From Pseudomonas fluorescens (GTDB taxonomy: Bacteria > Pseudomonadota > Gammaproteobacteria > Pseudomonadales > Pseudomonadaceae): a DNA stretch of 52,511 nt. The notes beneath the pieces are model-generated. The model was not told the DNA's origin. It did no database searches and saw only the letters and a list, made by a program, of their open reading frames with translations. Location: positions 1 to 52,511 of the forward strand of contig NZ_KZ478022.1 of NCBI RefSeq assembly GCF_002837185.1. The letters are read 5' to 3'. The position numbers and the translations under genes were made by a program. Below, one piece after another: positions 50,110 to 52,511 of the stretch. Numbering within the stretch: the stretch's first letter is position 1; the number at the start of each line of letters is the position of its first letter.

Positions 50110-52002
50110 CTAGACGCGGGGATCGCCAGGCGCTTTGGCCGGCGTCGCATATTGCGGCTTCAAATGACCCTCCTGGTCGAGCAGCCAGGCATCCATGATC
50201 TGGCGCACCACCGGGCCCGCTACACGGCCGCCGGCCTCGCCGTTTTCGATCATCACTGAAATCACGATCTTCGGATGTTCGGCTGGCGCAAAGCCGACAA
50301 ACAAGGCGTTATCGCGATGACGCTCCAGCGTCTTGTTGCGGTTGTAACGCTCACCCTGCTTGATCGCCACCACCTGCGCGGTACCGCTCTTGCCGGCAAT
50401 GCGATATTGGGCACCTTGCGCGGCCGCGCGGGCGATACCGCGCGGGTCGTGCATCACCAGTTGCATGCCGTGGTTGACCTGTTCCCAGTCACGCGGGTCC
50501 TTGAGGACGACGTTGGGCATCGGGTTCTCATCCACCGGTGGCACGCCGTTGATGGTCTTGGCCAGGTGCGGCCGGTTCCATACCCCCTTGTTGGCGATCA
50601 GCGCAGTGGCCTGGGCCAGTTGCAGCGGCGTGACCTGCATATAACCCTGGCCGATGCCCAGGATCACGGTTTCGCCGGGGAACCAGGGCTGGCGGCGTGT
50701 GGCGCGCTTCCAGGCCTGGGAAGGCATCAGGCCGGCGGATTCTTCGAACATGTCCAGGGACACCTTCTGACCCAAGCCGAATTCGGCCAGGTAATCATGC
50801 AGGCGATCGATCCCGAGTTTGTGGGCCAGGTCATAGAAGTAGGTGTCATTGGAGCGCATGATGGCGGCGTCCATATCTACCCAGCCGTCGCCGCTGTGGT
50901 TCCAGTTGCGGTATTTGTGATCGAAGTCCGGCAGCTGGTAGTACCCTGGATCGAACACGCGGGTTTGTGGAGTGACCACGCCGCTGTCGAGACCTGCGAT
51001 GGCCACCTCGGGCTTGATGGTCGAGCCTGGCGCATACAGCCCGCGCAGCACGCGGTTGAACAGCGGGCGATCGATGGAGTCATGCAGCGCGGCGTACTCC
51101 TTGAAGCTGATGCCGGTGACGAACAGGTTCGGATCGAAACTCGGCTTGCTCACCATGGCCAGCACTTCACCGGTTTGCGGGTCCAGGGCAACCACCGAAC
51201 CACGACGATCGCCCAGGGCTTCTTCAGCAGCTTCCTGGAGCTTGACGTCGAGACTCAAGACAATGTTTTTGCCAGGGACAGGGTCAGTGTGCTTGAGCAC
51301 ACGCAGCACCCGCCCCTGAGCGTTGGTTTCGACTTCTTCATAACCGACGTGGCCATGCAGTTCCGATTCGTAGAAGCGTTCGATGCCGGTTTTGCCGATC
51401 GATTGGGTGCCGCGGTATTCCACTGAATCGAGGGCTTTGGACTCTTTCTCGTTGATTCGTCCGACATAGCCGATGGAGTGAGCAAAGTGCGCGCCCAACG
51501 GGTAGTGGCGAACGAACTGGGGTTCAACGTCCACACCCGGTAGACGGAATTCGTTGACGGCCAAGACGGCGATCTGCTCTTCGGTCAACTCGTAAAACAG
51601 CGTCACAGGAACAAACGGGTGACGGGCCTGTTTGAGCGCTTTGTCGAAAACAGCGCGATCTTCGGCGGGCAGATGTAACAGATTGACTATCGCGTCCAAC
51701 TCACCCTTGAGGTCGGTGGTGCGCTCGCGGGTGATAGTCAGGTTATAGCTGGGTCGGTTGTCAGCCAGGACCACACCGTTGCGGTCATAGATCAAGCCGC
51801 GCGTGGGGGTGATGGGCAGCACGTGGACGCGGTTGTTTTCGGAAATAGTGGAGTGATAGTCGTATTGCACTACCTGCAGGAAGTACATCCGTCCCACCAG
51901 GGCGCAGGTGATCCCGATCACCAGGAGTGCGCAGGCGAGCAAACGTTTGTTGACCAGACGGTGTTCTTTTTCGTGGTCCTTGATGGGTATCGGCTCAGGC
52001 AT
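50110..52002 (-). CDS. mrdA: Penicillin-binding protein 2 (class B PBP)
   Basis: This 630-residue inner-membrane transpeptidase cross-links peptidoglycan during cell elongation. It has a membrane anchor at about 20-42, a non-penicillin-binding dimerisation/pedestal domain at about 55-220 (ENNRVHVLPITPTRGLIYDRNG), and a transpeptidase domain with STIK (Ser327-Lys330), SND (Ser384-Asp386) and KSGTAQV motifs. It is clearly of the PBP2 subclass. In pseudomonads mrdA usually lies with rodA and other rod-shape genes; here it stands alone beside an rRNA operon, so it may be a second copy. No good ribosome site is visible before the ATG. The product is certain; the symbol is less so because of the possible paralogy. 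Confidence 0.88.
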   Translation of the reverse strand: MPEPIPIKDHEKEHRLVNKRLLACALLVIGITCALVGRMYFLQVVQYDYHSTISENNRVHVLPITPTRGLIYDRNGVVLADNRPSYNLTITRERTTDLKGELDAIVNLLHLPAEDRAVFDKALKQARHPFVPVTLFYELTEEQIAVLAVNEFRLPGVDVEPQFVRHYPLGAHFAHSIGYVGRINEKESKALDSVEYRGTQSIGKTGIERFYESELHGHVGYEEVETNAQGRVLRVLKHTDPVPGKNIVLSLDVKLQEAAEEALGDRRGSVVALDPQTGEVLAMVSKPSFDPNLFVTGISFKEYAALHDSIDRPLFNRVLRGLYAPGSTIKPEVAIAGLDSGVVTPQTRVFDPGYYQLPDFDHKYRNWNHSGDGWVDMDAAIMRSNDTYFYDLAHKLGIDRLHDYLAEFGLGQKVSLDMFEESAGLMPSQAWKRATRRQPWFPGETVILGIGQGYMQVTPLQLAQATALIANKGVWNRPHLAKTINGVPPVDENPMPNVVLKDPRDWEQVNHGMQLVMHDPRGIARAAAQGAQYRIAGKSGTAQVVAIKQGERYNRNKTLERHRDNALFVGFAPAEHPKIVISVMIENGEAGGRVAGPVVRQIMDAWLLDQEGHLKPQYATPAKAPGDPRV

Positions 52003-52220
52003 TTCTACAGCATCTCGTTGAAAAAGGTCGACGCCGCGTCCTGCGGATAAAGATCAATCCTTGTGAAAATGTGCTGCACCATACCAAAAATGCAGAAACA
52101 CTTTGTATCGATTTCCCTCAACGGCGGGTTATTTCATCCAGGCAAGCGAGGGTGCGGTGGTGAGCGAGTCAGGGGGCTGTACGCATCTGGCAAGGCCGTG
52201 CTTTTTTAACGCCCAAAACA

Positions 52221-52250
52221 AAACCCCAACTGCTTTCGCAATTGGGGTTT
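52221..52250 (-). terminator. Rho-independent terminator of the rRNA operon
   Basis: On the minus strand the stem AAACCCCAA/TTGGGGTTT, extended by inner GCA/TGC pairing around a short loop, is followed by TTTTGTTTT. It begins 12 bases past the 3' end of the 5S gene. Confidence 0.85.
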
Positions 52251-52261
52251 CGGAATTTAAT

Positions 52262-52377
52262 CTTGACGATGACCTACTCTCACATGGGGAAACCCCACAC
52301 TACCATCGGCGATGCATCGTTTCACTGCTGAGTTCGGGATGGGATCAGGTGGTTCCAATGCTCTATGGTCGTCAAGA
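52262..52377 (-). rRNA. rrf: 5S ribosomal RNA
   Basis: Read on the minus strand it carries the conserved 5S blocks: CCATAGAGCATTGGAACCAC, TGATCCCATCCCGAACTCAG, and GGTAGTGTGGGGTTTCCCC near the 3' half. The closing stem pairs the CTTGACGA 5' end with the TCGTCAAG 3' end. Length is about 116 bases. Ends are estimated from the terminal stem. An open reading frame across it (52103-52453, plus strand) is spurious. Confidence 0.95.
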
Positions 52378-52511
52378 AATTCGGGTACTGAGTCGTGGCC
52401 TGCTGGCCTCGCTTCAGCAAATTGGGTATGTGACAGCTGTCGGTGTTTTGTGAGCGTCGAACTTTCGGTTCATCTCGTCTTCACACACCGCAATCTGATG
52501 CTCGTTAGAGT
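52378..52511 (-). other. 23S-5S internal transcribed spacer (partial)
   Basis: This sequence lies upstream of the 5S gene on its transcribed strand and holds no gene. The 3' end of 23S rRNA is not recognisable before the window ends, so the spacer is at least 134 bases. It shows that the rRNA operon enters from the right edge and is transcribed leftward. Confidence 0.75.

Noticed and set aside
52103..52453. 116-codon plus-strand frame
   Set aside because: It runs through the 5S rRNA gene, its terminator and the spacer.

Overview
The window looks like chromosomal DNA of a fluorescent Pseudomonas (P. fluorescens group). The evidence is the high-GC coding sequence, REP/REPIN elements of the GTGGGAGGGGGCTTGC type, a psl exopolysaccharide cluster in Pseudomonas order, a Pseudomonas-type 5S rRNA, and several genes whose diagnostic residues match characterised Pseudomonas or E. 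coli proteins. All calls come from reading the sequence; no database search was run.

Layout. 1-330 holds a repeat element. 335-2926 (-) is a four-gene two-component operon resembling bqsPQRS/carRS of P. aeruginosa, with a BqsR-like box upstream. 3126-7422 (+) carries a patatin-like lipase, queD, and the cytosine pair codB-codA. 7430-13209 (-) is a type VI secretion cassette: vgrG, a DUF4123 adaptor, a lipoprotein (likely immunity) and a class-3 lipase effector. An MFS transporter follows. 14700-17177 (-) is the most unusual segment: three small genes, each preceded by its own exact match to the HrpL 'hrp box' (GGAACC-N15/16-CCACNNA). Two of them encode proteins made of tandem ~80-residue repeats with type III secretion-like N-termini, and no secretion apparatus is nearby.

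17470-22739 holds an SDR dehydrogenase, a GH15 glycosidase, an alpha/beta hydrolase, and a divergent GlxA-type regulator/isonitrile hydratase pair. 22774-23218 contains a second copy of the 1-236 repeat, here with its other half, which can fold as a large cruciform. 23342-27386 is a sigma/anti-sigma/TonB receptor iron-signalling system with Fur-box-like sites.

27779-43136 (+) is a complete pslA-pslL exopolysaccharide operon: lipid-linked assembly (PslA), GDP-mannose supply (PslB), glycosyltransferases (C, F, H, I), polymerase and flippase (J, K), export (D, E), a glycoside hydrolase (G) and an acyltransferase (L). Nearly all genes overlap or abut. Two FleQ-box-like palindromes lie in the leader, and a REPIN closes the cluster.

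The right end carries a DUF4174 protein, a GST, DNA polymerase II (polB), a second TonB receptor, an SRPBCC/AHSA1 protein and a PBP2 that stands apart from any rod operon. It ends with a 5S rRNA gene (-), so the 23S and 16S genes should lie just beyond the right edge.
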